Program-made: the position numbers and the translations under genes
In this document: positions 21,343 through 30,122 of the stretch, in pieces
How positions within the stretch are numbered: the stretch's first letter is position 1
How the letters are laid out: every line of letters starts with the position of its first letter
The notes under the pieces: model-generated
Database searches by the model: none
Told to the model about the DNA's origin: nothing
What the model saw: the letters and a program-made list of their open reading frames with translations, nothing else
Virus record (IMG/VR): IMGVR_UViG_3300048930_000175
Location: 1-43,068 of that record
From: a virus
DNA length: 43,068 bases
Strand: one strand, 5' to 3'

Positions 21343-22924
21343 TCCATCTTCGCTCTCCGAGCTCTCGCCTGACCTTATCTCGAAAATCCGAGATCGGGCC
21401 AGGTGGGATTTGTTCTTCTTCGCCAAGGCAATCCTCGGGTTTGATTGGCTTGAGCCTCAGATCCACGGACCAATCTGTCAGACCCTAGAATCCTATGAGA
21501 GTCTTACCCGGGTGAGAATCCTTCTCCCTCGTGGCTGGTTGAAGACAACCCTCTGCTCGATCTCCTATCCTATCTGGCGAGCGATTAGAGAACCCAATGT
21601 CCGGATTCTCCTTGCCCAGAATACCTTTACCAATGCCACCGCGAAGCTTCAGGTTATCCGCTCGATCTTCGAGCAAAATGGCCTTTTCCGTGCGGTGTTT
21701 CCGGATCTTCTCCCGGATAAATCCTGCACGTGGAAATCTGACTCTCTGTGTGTCAAGCGAAAGGGAACCTTCCCGGAATCAACCTTTGAAGCCGCAGGCA
21801 TCCGGACCCAGGTGACTTCTCGTCACTACGATCTCATCATCGAAGACGACACAGTGGCTCCGGATCTGTCCGACCTGAAGCAGGAAAACCTTTGTCCGAC
21901 AAAGGAAGACATCGAACAGGCCATCGGCTGGCATCGGTTGGTCCCTCCTCTTCTCATCAACCCTTCCGAATCCCAGGTTCTTGTGGTCGGAACTCGGTGG
22001 TTTGAGAAGGATCTCCTCTCTTGGATATCCGAAAACGAGCCTTACTACTCCTCCATCGAGAGAGCCTGTCGCGAGACCAACGGGAAAGCAGATGAGAACG
22101 GGGAGCTGACATATCCTCGGAGGTTTAATGAAAAGGTTCTTTCTGAACTCCGGGCTTCTATGGGCCCGTACATGTTCTCCTGTCTCTATCTGAATCTTCC
22201 TGTCAGATCGTCTGACATGATCTTCCAGCTCGACTGGTTTCAATACTTTGAAACCGAACCTCAGGACCTGATCTGTTACACCACCGTCGATCCGGCTGGT
22301 GATCCTGAAGACACGATGGGTGAGCCCGACTGGAACGTGGTCCTAACCTGTGGGAAAAACCTTCGCACAGGTCGGGTGTATGTTCTTGAGTATACTCGGG
22401 GAAAGTTCTCTCCGGGCGAGCTTATCTCAACCGTGTTCAACCACGTAAAGCGTTATAAACCCGTAAAGGTCGGGATCGAAACAACCCAGTATCAAAAGTC
22501 TCTGCTTTACTGGATCCGTGAGAGAATGCGGAAAGAAGGCACTTGGTTTCTTGTCGAGCCTCTCACCCACACTCGGAAGACCAAAAACGCTCGAATCCTC
22601 GGACTCCAGCCTACGATCTCCTCAGGCATGCTTCTCTTCCGAAAGTCCCAGATGCCTCTGGTAAACGAGCTTCTGGCCTTTCCCCTTGGCTCTAACGACG
22701 ACCTTGCCGATGCTCTTGCCATGCAGCTTGAGCTCTGGCAGGTTACTGTTTCTTTGGATGAAGAAAAACAAAAGGAATACGCGAATGATCCTTTCTCGCT
22801 TCAAGGAGCGATACAGTCAATCCGTAGACGTCATACTGAAAAGTATCAAGGCGTCATGGATCAGCTTCGCCCGCATGTTATTTCGTCTAGCGAAGTCTCA
22901 CGGAGCTTCGGTCGAAGCTTCTAG
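21326..22924 (+). CDS. terL: Terminase large subunit
   Basis: 532 aa. ATPase: the Walker A variant LLPRGWLKTT lies at 66-75 and Walker B LIIEDD at 170-175. The nuclease (RNase H fold) has D322 in VDPAGD, E385 in GIETTQ and DD458-459 in NDDLADALA, giving the full acidic triad. Length matches phage TerL of the PRGxxKT group. It powers DNA packaging through the portal. It overlaps terS by 17 bp. The last 30 residues are Ser/Arg-rich. Confidence 0.95.
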   Translation: MSQPLDPSSLSELSPDLISKIRDRARWDLFFFAKAILGFDWLEPQIHGPICQTLESYESLTRVRILLPRGWLKTTLCSISYPIWRAIREPNVRILLAQNTFTNATAKLQVIRSIFEQNGLFRAVFPDLLPDKSCTWKSDSLCVKRKGTFPESTFEAAGIRTQVTSRHYDLIIEDDTVAPDLSDLKQENLCPTKEDIEQAIGWHRLVPPLLINPSESQVLVVGTRWFEKDLLSWISENEPYYSSIERACRETNGKADENGELTYPRRFNEKVLSELRASMGPYMFSCLYLNLPVRSSDMIFQLDWFQYFETEPQDLICYTTVDPAGDPEDTMGEPDWNVVLTCGKNLRTGRVYVLEYTRGKFSPGELISTVFNHVKRYKPVKVGIETTQYQKSLLYWIRERMRKEGTWFLVEPLTHTRKTKNARILGLQPTISSGMLLFRKSQMPLVNELLAFPLGSNDDLADALAMQLELWQVTVSLDEEKQKEYANDPFSLQGAIQSIRRRHTEKYQGVMDQLRPHVISSSEVSRSFGRSF

Positions 22925-22952
22925 TTCTCACCCTTTTCAAGGAGATCGTGCC

Positions 22953-23201
22953 ATGCCTCAGCGAGTTGCTATCGTAGTCGCCCGGTGGAACGAACCGGAC
23001 TCTGGAAACCTCGGGGCTCGTGACACCGCGGTTCGAGAAGCCGTGGCCACGCTGGTCAAGGCCTCGGACCAGGTTACTGTCAAGGCGTTGAGTTTCTCAG
23101 ACCCTCTGCGTGCGGATAACTTTAGTGATGGCGTGGAGAATGCCATCGTCGAGAAGCTCAACGAGTTCGGAGAAGCCTCGCGTGATGCCCGACAGGGTTA
23201 A
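22953..23201 (+). CDS. Small hypothetical protein downstream of terminase
   Basis: 82 aa from ATG 22953 (MPQRVAIVVARWNEPDSG), with AAGGAGAT upstream. A longer frame in the same phase overlaps terL and is rejected. Helix-rich with an alanine-rich centre (AVREAVATLVKASDQVTVKALSF). Function unknown; it precedes two membrane-protein genes and may belong to the same functional group. Confidence 0.7.
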   Translation: MPQRVAIVVARWNEPDSGNLGARDTAVREAVATLVKASDQVTVKALSFSDPLRADNFSDGVENAIVEKLNEFGEASRDARQG

Positions 23202-23328
23202 TCTCGTTTCTCGGATTCTCCTCATCGTCTCCGGCCTAGCGGCTGGAGCGATGTTTGTCCTGATCTTGATCTGGTTCCTTGGGGTGATGACCAGACACTT
23301 TGAAACTCTTTTTTCTCTTCGGGGATGA
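23185..23328 (+). CDS. 47-aa single-pass membrane protein, holin candidate
   Basis: MPDRVNLVSRILLIVSG... has one strong membrane helix at about residues 8-34, followed by a basic/aromatic tail (TRHFETLFSLRG). It overlaps the upstream gene by 17 bp and the next by ATGA. Size, single helix and pairing with a second membrane protein fit a pinholin or holin. A lysis role is inferred only from topology and neighbourhood. Confidence 0.55.
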   Translation: MPDRVNLVSRILLIVSGLAAGAMFVLILIWFLGVMTRHFETLFSLRG

Positions 23329-23675
23329 ATGACATGCCTCTAAAGGTCCAGGCTTGGATGTTTAAACATATTGCTTTCTCTCAGATCATGAGCGTGGTTT
23401 CTCTGGTAATCTTCTGGAGCGTGACTCCGATCCTAGCTCAGAGTGTCCAGTCTCCGATGACAGTCCCGCAGGAGACTATCACAATCTCTTTACCAATCTA
23501 CATAATCTCTCTCCTGTCCACCGCCGCGTTTACCTGGACCGTGGCGAAGTACCAGTCCTCTCGTGACCAGCAGGTTCAAGAGCTCCGTCAACAAGTCCAG
23601 ATGCTTACGCAGATTCTTAAAAGCCACGCCCCAGACAAACTTGACGACATCCTTACCCAAGGATTCAAGAAATGA
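23325..23675 (+). CDS. Two-helix membrane protein with coiled-coil tail, holin/antiholin candidate
   Basis: 116 aa. Membrane helix 1 is about 18-38 (FSQIMSVVSLVIFWSVTPIL), helix 2 about 52-72 (TISLPIYIISLLSTAAFTW), and the tail is a coiled coil (SSRDQQVQELRQQVQMLTQI). Start at 23325 overlaps the previous stop; a second Met at 23334 is possible. It fits a class II holin, but no endolysin lies beside it. Confidence 0.6.
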   Translation: MNDMPLKVQAWMFKHIAFSQIMSVVSLVIFWSVTPILAQSVQSPMTVPQETITISLPIYIISLLSTAAFTWTVAKYQSSRDQQVQELRQQVQMLTQILKSHAPDKLDDILTQGFKK

Positions 23676-25201
23676 CAACCGAGTTCTTTGCAAACAACCC
23701 GGTCACCACCCTCGGAGCAGAGCTTGCGAGTGATGGGATGACTATCACCCTCGTGAGTGGATCTAGCTTCTCTCTCGGCCGGCACAGGGTCATGTGCGAG
23801 ACGGAGATCATGATCATCACCTCCCGGTCGGGTAATACCCTGACGGTTGAGGAACGCGGGGCTGAAGGAACCTCTGCTGCAGTTCATCCGAGTGGATCGA
23901 CGATTGCTCAGATCCCTACGGCTGGAAGCCTGAACTCCATCCGCCAGACCCTGGACTCTCTTGTCGCCTCAGCCGGCGGGACCAACGGTGTCTGGCTGGT
24001 GTCAGGGGGTGAGATCACTCGGGGAACAGGAGATTTGGATCTAGACGTGGCCTCGGGTACCGTGGATTTCCTCGGGACTCTGGTGGACTTTGATGCAGAT
24101 ACCGTGACTCTCACCACCGGAGATGCTACTCATGGGAGGTTTGATGTTATCTATGTGGATAACACCGGGACCATCGGGGTTCTGGAAGGAACTCCTGCGG
24201 CTGATCCGATCATCCCTCAGCTCGACCCGACTACTCAGTGCCGTCTTGGAGAACGCCTGGTTCCAGCAGATACCACAGATCTCGATGATGTCGTAGAGAC
24301 TGAGGTGATCTACGACGAAGGCTCGGAGTGGCCTGAGACCACGAACAATGGAAACGGTACGGTCACCGGAGAGTCCACAGACGACGCGAAGAGCGGGACG
24401 AAGAGTGTAAAGTTCGCTGCTTGCTCGAATACATCTAATCGGGTGGATTTCATTGCTTCTGCGAACTTTAGTCTCTCCGGGTTTACTAACCTGGTCTTCT
24501 GGATCAAGCCGACGGTTTCATCCAACTGGAACACCATGAATCTCCATCTCTCCTTCCGGAACTCGTCCGGGAGTTTGATGGGGAATGTGGTGATTATCCA
24601 GAACGGAACCCGAGGGTTCGACGCAAGTTCGAACACCTGGCAGAAGATCACGATTGCTATCGATGCCTTCGGGGTGACAAACCAAACGGTCAGGCGACTT
24701 CGTTTGATCACCAACGGCTCAGCTGTCGTGACTTTTTATGTCGACCTCTTTAAGCTAGAAGGTGGAGTCACGGCGAACCCTCAGGGCTATCTGACCGCCG
24801 TTCAGGACGATACCAGTCCGGTTTTGGGCGGGACTCTGGACGCAGATAATCGAGCGATTACTAAGGTCAAGACAGTCTCCTTCAACGGAGAGGTTGATAA
24901 CGGAAACTCCAGCACAGCGGATACTATCGACTGGACGGCGGGCCAGAAGCAGAAGTCGACGTTGACGGGAGTCTGCACCTACACGTTCACCGCGCCGAGT
25001 GGTCCCTGCAACCTGCTCTTGAAACTCGTCCAGGGCGGCTCGGGCAGCTACACCGTCACCTGGCCGGCGTCCGTCAAGTGGCCGGGCGGCACCGCCCCCA
25101 CCCTCTCGACCGCCGTCGGCGCGGTCGACATCGTCACCTTCTACTACGACGGCACCAACTACCACGGCGTCGCCTCGTTGGCGTTCGCCGTGCCAGCATA
25201 G
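23672..25201 (+). CDS. Tail fibre / receptor-binding protein with mosaic C-terminus
   Basis: 509 aa, Thr/Ser/Gly/Asp-rich and almost free of long helices. The N-terminal VTTLGAELASDGMTITL and LTVEERGAEGTSAAVH segments are typical of phage fibre base or adaptor domains. The centre looks like a carbohydrate-binding beta-sandwich. The C-terminal 85 residues (TVTWPASVKWPGGTAPTLST...FYYDGTNYHGVASL) form a tip domain widespread in phage fibres. Base use changes sharply at about 24940: 46 of 60 bases at 25081-25140 are G/C against 27 of 60 at 24421-24480. The tip therefore looks newly acquired. Confidence 0.75.
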   Translation: MTTEFFANNPVTTLGAELASDGMTITLVSGSSFSLGRHRVMCETEIMIITSRSGNTLTVEERGAEGTSAAVHPSGSTIAQIPTAGSLNSIRQTLDSLVASAGGTNGVWLVSGGEITRGTGDLDLDVASGTVDFLGTLVDFDADTVTLTTGDATHGRFDVIYVDNTGTIGVLEGTPAADPIIPQLDPTTQCRLGERLVPADTTDLDDVVETEVIYDEGSEWPETTNNGNGTVTGESTDDAKSGTKSVKFAACSNTSNRVDFIASANFSLSGFTNLVFWIKPTVSSNWNTMNLHLSFRNSSGSLMGNVVIIQNGTRGFDASSNTWQKITIAIDAFGVTNQTVRRLRLITNGSAVVTFYVDLFKLEGGVTANPQGYLTAVQDDTSPVLGGTLDADNRAITKVKTVSFNGEVDNGNSSTADTIDWTAGQKQKSTLTGVCTYTFTAPSGPCNLLLKLVQGGSGSYTVTWPASVKWPGGTAPTLSTAVGAVDIVTFYYDGTNYHGVASLAFAVPA

Positions 25202-25221
25202 AAAATCAAGGAAGCGAGAAC

Positions 25222-25677
25222 ATGAACTACCAATGGGTCCACGACGAAATCCAGTCTCGTCATCTCGACTGGAACGACAGCAACGCCGCCATCGCGGCTG
25301 AGTTGAACGCGATCACGACGACCGGCACGCCCCGCCTGCTGACCAGCGCCCAGCTCATGAATTGGGCCGTGAAGCGTGGCGTGTTCCCCAAGGTGCAGGC
25401 CGCGCTGAAGAACGCCGAGACGCCCGCCCCGGTGCTGCGCATCGCCGAGATCGCCGAGGTCATGGTCAACAATGGCGACAAGTCTTTCGACGCTGGCGAC
25501 GCCGACCACCTCGCGATGATCGACGCCATGATCGCGGCTGGACTGGCGACGGCTGACGACAAGACCGCGCTGCTGGCCTACGCCGCGACCACCATCACCA
25601 TCTCCCAGGCCGAGCCCACGGTGGGCAGGCCGATCACCGCCGACGACGTGCGCATCGCGCGCAAGCGCCGCGCCTGA
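25222..25677 (+). CDS. Hypothetical protein in GC-rich receptor cassette
   Basis: 151 aa from ATG 25222 (MNYQWVHDEIQSRHLDW), with AAGGAAG upstream. Helical and alanine-rich (DSNAAIAAELNAITT, LTSAQLMNWAVKRGVFPKVQAAL). The C-terminus ends in a basic VRIARKRRA. Similar 150-aa proteins commonly follow fibre genes in phages and may be chaperones or structural proteins, but this is context only. Strong G/C third-position bias unlike the flanking late genes. Confidence 0.7.
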   Translation: MNYQWVHDEIQSRHLDWNDSNAAIAAELNAITTTGTPRLLTSAQLMNWAVKRGVFPKVQAALKNAETPAPVLRIAEIAEVMVNNGDKSFDAGDADHLAMIDAMIAAGLATADDKTALLAYAATTITISQAEPTVGRPITADDVRIARKRRA

Positions 25678-25702
25678 CCCGCACCCGACAGGAGTCCACG
25701 AC

Positions 25703-26110
25703 ATGGCCATCACGACCGAATCCGCGCAGGTCCAATGGAGCGCGGCGAATAGCGTCAGCGTCGCGGCCAGCGGCACGCAGACCAGCGACGCCGTGAGCAT
25801 TCCCGACACCGCATTCGCGGGCGAAATCACGCTCAAGGCCGACAACGACGACACGCCCAGCAGCGGCGACACCATCACGTTCAAGATCCTCTACACCTGT
25901 GGCGACCCGGACGGCACGAGCAGCGACGAGTACGACACCGACGACAACGCGCCGGTGGCGGCCGTGCTCGACACGAACGTCGATGAGCCCGCCGTCATCA
26001 CGATCAAGCTGGCCAACATCGCGGCCAAGGGCTTCAAGGTGTACGCGAAGAACAACAACGCCTCTCACGCCATCACCGTGAGCGCCGAAGCCCGCTTTAA
26101 GAAGGGCTGA
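25703..26110 (+). CDS. Hypothetical beta-sandwich protein in receptor cassette
   Basis: 135 aa, MAITTESAQVQWSAANSVSVAASGTQTSDAVS..., all-beta in character, with Thr/Ser/Asp-rich loops and no cysteine pair beyond a single YTC. Looks like a small virion surface or tail protein. A GGAG-type site precedes the start. GC-rich codon use continues from the upstream gene. Confidence 0.7.
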   Translation: MAITTESAQVQWSAANSVSVAASGTQTSDAVSIPDTAFAGEITLKADNDDTPSSGDTITFKILYTCGDPDGTSSDEYDTDDNAPVAAVLDTNVDEPAVITIKLANIAAKGFKVYAKNNNASHAITVSAEARFKKG

Positions 26111-26113
26111 CAC

Positions 26114-27001
26114 ATGACCACGATCGCGATACAACGCGGCGGGGGGCTGGTGCTGGCGCGGCGAATCCCCGCCGGCTCCTACCTCACGCGCACGGCGACG
26201 CCGATCACCGGCTACCCGTTCACGCTGGTGGCGCGGTTCCTGCCCGCATCGACGGCGTGTACGGGCGTGATCGTCGGCCTTGACCAGCCGTTCAGCGGCT
26301 CCGCGAAAGTGAATGCGGGCCTGTACGTTCGCGGTGACCGAACCGACTTCGCGGGCGATCCCGTGCTCGCCGACATTCGAGACTACACCTCTGGCACCAA
26401 GGCCAGAATCGGCGGCAGCACGAACGCCTTCCGCGTCGGCCAGTGGAACGCGGCGATTGCCGAGTTCACCTCTGGCAATGCGACCATCTGGCTCAACGGT
26501 GGGGCGGCGGGCACGAACAACATCCTCAGCACCGGCTCGACGCCGTCGGCCAGCGGCTTCACGGAAATCAACATCTGTCGCGAGTCGTACAACAGTCCAG
26601 TCGTGTACGTCAACGAAACCGTCCTCGTGGCCGACGTTGCTGTTTTCAGCCGCGTGCTGACTGAGCGGGAGCGGGCCTACTTCATGGCGGGCGGCAGCGC
26701 GGCCAACCTGCGGCCGGTCGCTCACTGGTGGGGCAAGGGCCACGACCGCGACCTGATTGGCGGCTATGACCTGACGCCCTCGGGCCTCACGGACAAGGAC
26801 TGGTCCAACGCCTTCGTCGCGCCCGCCGAGGACGACGTGATCGAAGTCGCCGACGAGGACCCCGAGCCCACGACTGGCGGTGGTGGCGACAACGCCATCT
26901 TCTTCGGCTGTAATTTCCGGCGTTCTCACAGCATCCTCGTCCCAGACATGCGTTTGATCCACCCGAGGAAGAAGCTCATTGTTCCAGGACTTTCTCTATG
27001 A
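26114..27001 (+). CDS. LamG/concanavalin-like jellyroll virion protein
   Basis: 295 aa. Residues 30-195 fit a LamG-type jellyroll: FTLVARFLPAS strand, a GQWNAAIAEFTSGNATIWLNG hairpin, and VLVADVAVFSRVLTERE, the characteristic closing strand followed by a helix. It probably binds cell-surface glycan as part of the tail or capsid surface. A Gly-rich linker (TTGGGGDNA) leads to a short C-terminal segment (IFFGCNFRRSHS...). The GC-rich base use ends near 26910, so its last 30 codons match the flanking DNA. Confidence 0.7.
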   Translation: MTTIAIQRGGGLVLARRIPAGSYLTRTATPITGYPFTLVARFLPASTACTGVIVGLDQPFSGSAKVNAGLYVRGDRTDFAGDPVLADIRDYTSGTKARIGGSTNAFRVGQWNAAIAEFTSGNATIWLNGGAAGTNNILSTGSTPSASGFTEINICRESYNSPVVYVNETVLVADVAVFSRVLTERERAYFMAGGSAANLRPVAHWWGKGHDRDLIGGYDLTPSGLTDKDWSNAFVAPAEDDVIEVADEDPEPTTGGGGDNAIFFGCNFRRSHSILVPDMRLIHPRKKLIVPGLSL

Positions 27002-27564
27002 AACCCTTCTCTAGCATCTTGCTTGTCGTGATCATGCTCTACTTCCTCGGATTCCTCCCTGGCTGTGCTGCAGGGATGGGATGTCAGGGAGAGTCTAAGT
27101 CCTGGAGCCGGGAGAGGACGAAAGTCACTTCCCCCGATGGTGCAAAGGTAGAGCAAGATATCGAGAAAAAGTCCGAAGCTAAGACTCCATCCAACCCGGT
27201 TGAGCCTGCTTCGACTGATCTCGGAGATAAAGGTCCGAAGGGCTCATCTGGAAAGACATCCGAAAAAGACCAAGCACTGGAAATGATCTCCTGGATGCCA
27301 ATCGCAGGTGTGGCTTTGATTGCTTTTGGGGTCTTTACCTTGGTCGGAAAGTTCTGGCTTCCTTTCCTCGCTGCACTTCCTCTTGGTGCATCTTGGGGAT
27401 TCATCGCTTTCGGGGCAGGGCTGACTGTTATTCCTATCCTTCTCGATAGGTACAGCCTGGCCTTTCTTCTCTCTGGCCTTGCTTTGACTGCTCTTTTCGT
27501 TACCTGGGTCGTTGGAGGTCTAGACAACGTAAAAAACCTGCTCCTGAACAAGGAGAAGAAATAA
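26998..27564 (+). CDS. Lipoprotein with several membrane helices
   Basis: 188 aa. A type II signal peptide ends in a LPGC lipobox (C23). A long hydrophilic Lys/Ser/Pro-rich segment (30-92) follows, then three membrane helices at about 97-117, 121-147 and 152-173, and a basic tail. The combination of lipidation and multiple helices is unusual for a spanin; superinfection exclusion or lysis is possible. The ATG overlaps the previous stop as ATGA. Confidence 0.7.
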   Translation: MKPFSSILLVVIMLYFLGFLPGCAAGMGCQGESKSWSRERTKVTSPDGAKVEQDIEKKSEAKTPSNPVEPASTDLGDKGPKGSSGKTSEKDQALEMISWMPIAGVALIAFGVFTLVGKFWLPFLAALPLGASWGFIAFGAGLTVIPILLDRYSLAFLLSGLALTALFVTWVVGGLDNVKNLLLNKEKK

Positions 27565-27565
27565 A

Positions 27566-27688
27566 ATGTTCACTGCTCTAATCGGAACAGAGTCATCTTA
27601 TCTGGGCGGGATTGTTCTCGCTTATCACACTCTTGGTTCTTCTGGCTCAGGCCTGCGAAACCTGAACCTTCTAGGAGTCGGGCTATGA
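27566..27688 (+). CDS. 40-aa micro-protein
   Basis: MFTALIGTESSYLGGIVLAY... starts 1 nt after the lipoprotein stop, with AAGGAG upstream, and its TGA overlaps the next ATG. It has a weakly hydrophobic centre and a Gly/Leu-rich end. Only tight packing and the ribosome-binding site support it. Confidence 0.5.
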   Translation: MFTALIGTESSYLGGIVLAYHTLGSSGSGLRNLNLLGVGL

Positions 27689-28005
27689 AATCTACTATTG
27701 CTATCAAGCGCGCGAAGATCGACGCAGCGACGAGTGGAGATAATACGCTGGTTGCAGCTGTGAGTGGAAAGAAGATCCGAGTGATCTCTCTCTTCCTCGT
27801 GGCCTCAGATGTGGTGAATGTGAGGTTCGAGAGTGGAGCCGGTGGAACTGCTCTCACCGGAGCAATGAACCTTGTTGCAAACGGAGGTTTCTCGCTTCCC
27901 TACAATCCCCTGGGATGGTTTGAAACCGCCTCCGGTGCTTTGCTCAATCTCGAGCTTTCCGGTGCTGTCTCCGTTGATGGTGCTCTTACTTATGAAGAGG
28001 TCTGA
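27685..28005 (+). CDS. Small conserved phage structural protein
   Basis: 106 aa. The pattern DAATSGDNTLVAAVSGKKIRVISL, VRFESGAGGTALTG, NGGFSLPYNPLGWFET and LLNLELSGAVSV is a beta-sandwich I recognise as frequent in phage structural regions, probably a virion decoration or tail-surface protein. It directly precedes the portal gene. Confidence 0.7.
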   Translation: MKSTIAIKRAKIDAATSGDNTLVAAVSGKKIRVISLFLVASDVVNVRFESGAGGTALTGAMNLVANGGFSLPYNPLGWFETASGALLNLELSGAVSVDGALTYEEV

Positions 28006-28007
28006 AC

Positions 28008-29732
28008 ATGAAAGACCTATCTGTAGAAGACTGGATCGACGAGCTTGAGGAAGGTCTCAAGTTTCGGAGAGAGTTCGGGCTCGAAGAGCACTGGGCTGAG
28101 GTAGAGGCTTTGTTCTATCATGTTCATCCCTCGAACGCTCAGGAAGGTCCGAACCTTATCGCATCGACGGGAGATGCCTTGATCTCCCAGCTTGCTGTTC
28201 CAGCCCCGAGGATTGGGATTCAGGCGAAGAGAGTCGAGCTTCTCGAAGCTGCGAGGATTCTGGAGAGTTTGGATAACACCCTGATCACCGAGCTTGGCCT
28301 TCCAGAGGAAATCGAGGACATTATCCTCCACGCGTATCTCTGGGGGACTGGGATTCTCAAGCTTGGCTACGACTCCGAGTGGGGATGGGACCCGGGGTTG
28401 GACATCGGTTCATCCAAGAAACCCATGGGAGCGTCGCTTTCTCAGTTCTCGAAGAAAGGTACTCGGATTGAGTACAACTCCCGTGTCCGACCGGGAATGC
28501 CTTGGGCGAGTGCAGTGCTTCCGCATGATATCGTCGTTCCTTATGGAACCCGGAAGCTTTCCAGTGCTCCGTGGATTGCTCATAGGGTGATCAGACACAT
28601 CGATCATCTCAAGAGCGATCCGAAGTACGAGAACAAGGGAAGGCTCGAGCCTACGCTTTCGATGGAGGATTTTACGAAGTCTTATTCCCAGGTTTCTCAG
28701 AAGCATCACATCCACCAGTATCAGACCCGGATGGATCGAGCCTTTGGTGGTGCAGAGTTTTGTGAGCTTTGGGAGATTCATGATCGTCGGACTGAGCGAA
28801 TCCAGGTCGTGGCTACGGGGCATGACAGGTTTTTGCGAAACCAGGATGATATCCTCCAACAGGATGGACTTCCTTTTGTCTCGCTTTCTTTCGTTCCCAG
28901 AGCAAGATCGTTCTGGACGACTTCTGATGCCGTGTATCTCCGTGCTGCTCAGGCAGAGATTGTGGATATCTCTCTCCAGGCTCAGAAACAACGTCGAGCG
29001 AGTGTGATGAAGTTCCTCTATGGTGAGGACGCGATTGATTCTGAGGAGCTTGAGAAACTTCTCTCTGGAGACGTCGGTGTCGCAGCCAAGGTCAAAGGGG
29101 GTCGGGCGCTGAGCGAAGCTATTATGCCCATGACTCCATCCAACCTGAACAACCAGCTTCAGATGGATTCCGAATACGTCCGTCGAAACTCCCGAGAGCT
29201 TGTTGGGTTCTCACGGAACCAGCTTGGAGAGTTCGAGGCCTCAGGCCGGCGAACGGCACGAGAAGCAATGATTGTGGAAAACGGGTCTATGAGGCGAATG
29301 GGCCGGAGAGAACTCATGCTCTCCCGGACCTATATCGACGCCTTTCGGAAGATCAACCCGATGATCTTCGACTTCTGGACCACCCCGAGGTGGACACAGA
29401 TTCTCGGCCAGGGTGGGACGATGGAGTGGGTTCAGTTCAACGGGCCTGAGCTCAAGGGTTCGTATAACTATGAGATCACGTTCATGTCCGACGATATCCG
29501 GACCCCTGGTCAGCGAAGGGCTCAGGCGGCCCAGTTGCTCCAGATGCTTGCTCAGGATCCCACCGTGGACCAGTACCAGCTTCGACGGTACTTCCTCCAA
29601 GCCATGAACGACCCCGAGATGCGACAGTTAATTAGCCAGCCTGGAAACGGGCAGGGAGATCAGAATGCCAACTTACAGCTTCCGGTGTCTGATATGTCAC
29701 AAGGTCGAGGATCGGGTGCTCAGAATGGCTGA
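28008..29732 (+). CDS. Portal protein (head-tail connector), podovirus type
   Basis: 574 aa. The N-terminal helical clip (EELEEGLKFRREFGLEEHWAEVEALFYHVHP), the HAYLWGTGILKLGYDSEW segment and the C-terminal helical barrel region (GRREL...IDAFRKINPMIFDFWTTPRW) match large podoviral portals. The position between terminase/fibre genes and scaffold/capsid genes agrees. It forms the dodecameric ring through which DNA passes. The C-terminus is Gln/Gly-rich. It overlaps the zinc-ribbon gene by 68 nt. Confidence 0.85.
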   Translation: MKDLSVEDWIDELEEGLKFRREFGLEEHWAEVEALFYHVHPSNAQEGPNLIASTGDALISQLAVPAPRIGIQAKRVELLEAARILESLDNTLITELGLPEEIEDIILHAYLWGTGILKLGYDSEWGWDPGLDIGSSKKPMGASLSQFSKKGTRIEYNSRVRPGMPWASAVLPHDIVVPYGTRKLSSAPWIAHRVIRHIDHLKSDPKYENKGRLEPTLSMEDFTKSYSQVSQKHHIHQYQTRMDRAFGGAEFCELWEIHDRRTERIQVVATGHDRFLRNQDDILQQDGLPFVSLSFVPRARSFWTTSDAVYLRAAQAEIVDISLQAQKQRRASVMKFLYGEDAIDSEELEKLLSGDVGVAAKVKGGRALSEAIMPMTPSNLNNQLQMDSEYVRRNSRELVGFSRNQLGEFEASGRRTAREAMIVENGSMRRMGRRELMLSRTYIDAFRKINPMIFDFWTTPRWTQILGQGGTMEWVQFNGPELKGSYNYEITFMSDDIRTPGQRRAQAAQLLQMLAQDPTVDQYQLRRYFLQAMNDPEMRQLISQPGNGQGDQNANLQLPVSDMSQGRGSGAQNG

Positions 29733-29931
29733 GTCAGGGAGAGACCAGACCTGTGAGAAGTGTGGGAGTTTGATGGAGAAAGTCCCGACTCTTCCGTATC
29801 TTAAGATCTGGAAGCCTATCACCCTTGAGCACATCAACGTCGAGGGAGAAGGCCCGTTGACGTTTGAAAAGGAAAAAGACCTTCGAGATTACTGCAACAA
29901 ACACAAACTCGAGTCAGGAGCACTGCTGTGA
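29665..29931 (+). CDS. FmdB-type zinc-ribbon protein
   Basis: 88 aa. MPTYSFRCLIC (C8, C11) and QTCEKCG (C30, C33) form a treble-clef/zinc ribbon like FmdB-family regulators, which begin MPxYxFRC. The C-terminal half is charged. Such ribbons often sit beside phage portals; role unknown, possibly an assembly or transcription factor. It begins inside the portal gene (68-nt overlap) and its stop overlaps the next GTG. Confidence 0.78.
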   Translation: MPTYSFRCLICHKVEDRVLRMAESGRDQTCEKCGSLMEKVPTLPYLKIWKPITLEHINVEGEGPLTFEKEKDLRDYCNKHKLESGALL

Positions 29932-30119
29932 AACTCACCATCGAGCGAAATCCCCAAGGTCAGTGGATCGGAGCTTTTGATACCTCTAAAAGCTCTCGTC
30001 CTCTGACCAGAAGGGACTTAAAGCAGATCACGCGAACTGTTACCGTTGAAGCACGCAAAATCTTTGCAAAGCAAACGGCTGAGTATCGGAAAGCTCAGCT
30101 CACTCCAGCGAAAGGTTAA
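29928..30119 (+). CDS. 63-aa basic protein, GTG start
   Basis: GTG at 29928 overlaps the zinc-ribbon stop as GTGA. MKLTIERNPQGQWIGAFDTSKSSRPLT is strand-like, followed by a basic helix (RRDLKQITRTVTVEARKIFAKQT). Function unknown; co-translated with the zinc ribbon and scaffold. Confidence 0.7.
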   Translation: MKLTIERNPQGQWIGAFDTSKSSRPLTRRDLKQITRTVTVEARKIFAKQTAEYRKAQLTPAKG

Positions 30120-30122
30120 GAG

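Noticed and set aside
25634-26962. Long leftward frame (442 codons) opposite the receptor cassette
   Set aside because: It lies antisense to three well-supported rightward genes, has a very Arg/Val/Gly-rich composition and no ribosome-binding site. G/C-biased third positions remove stops from this frame.
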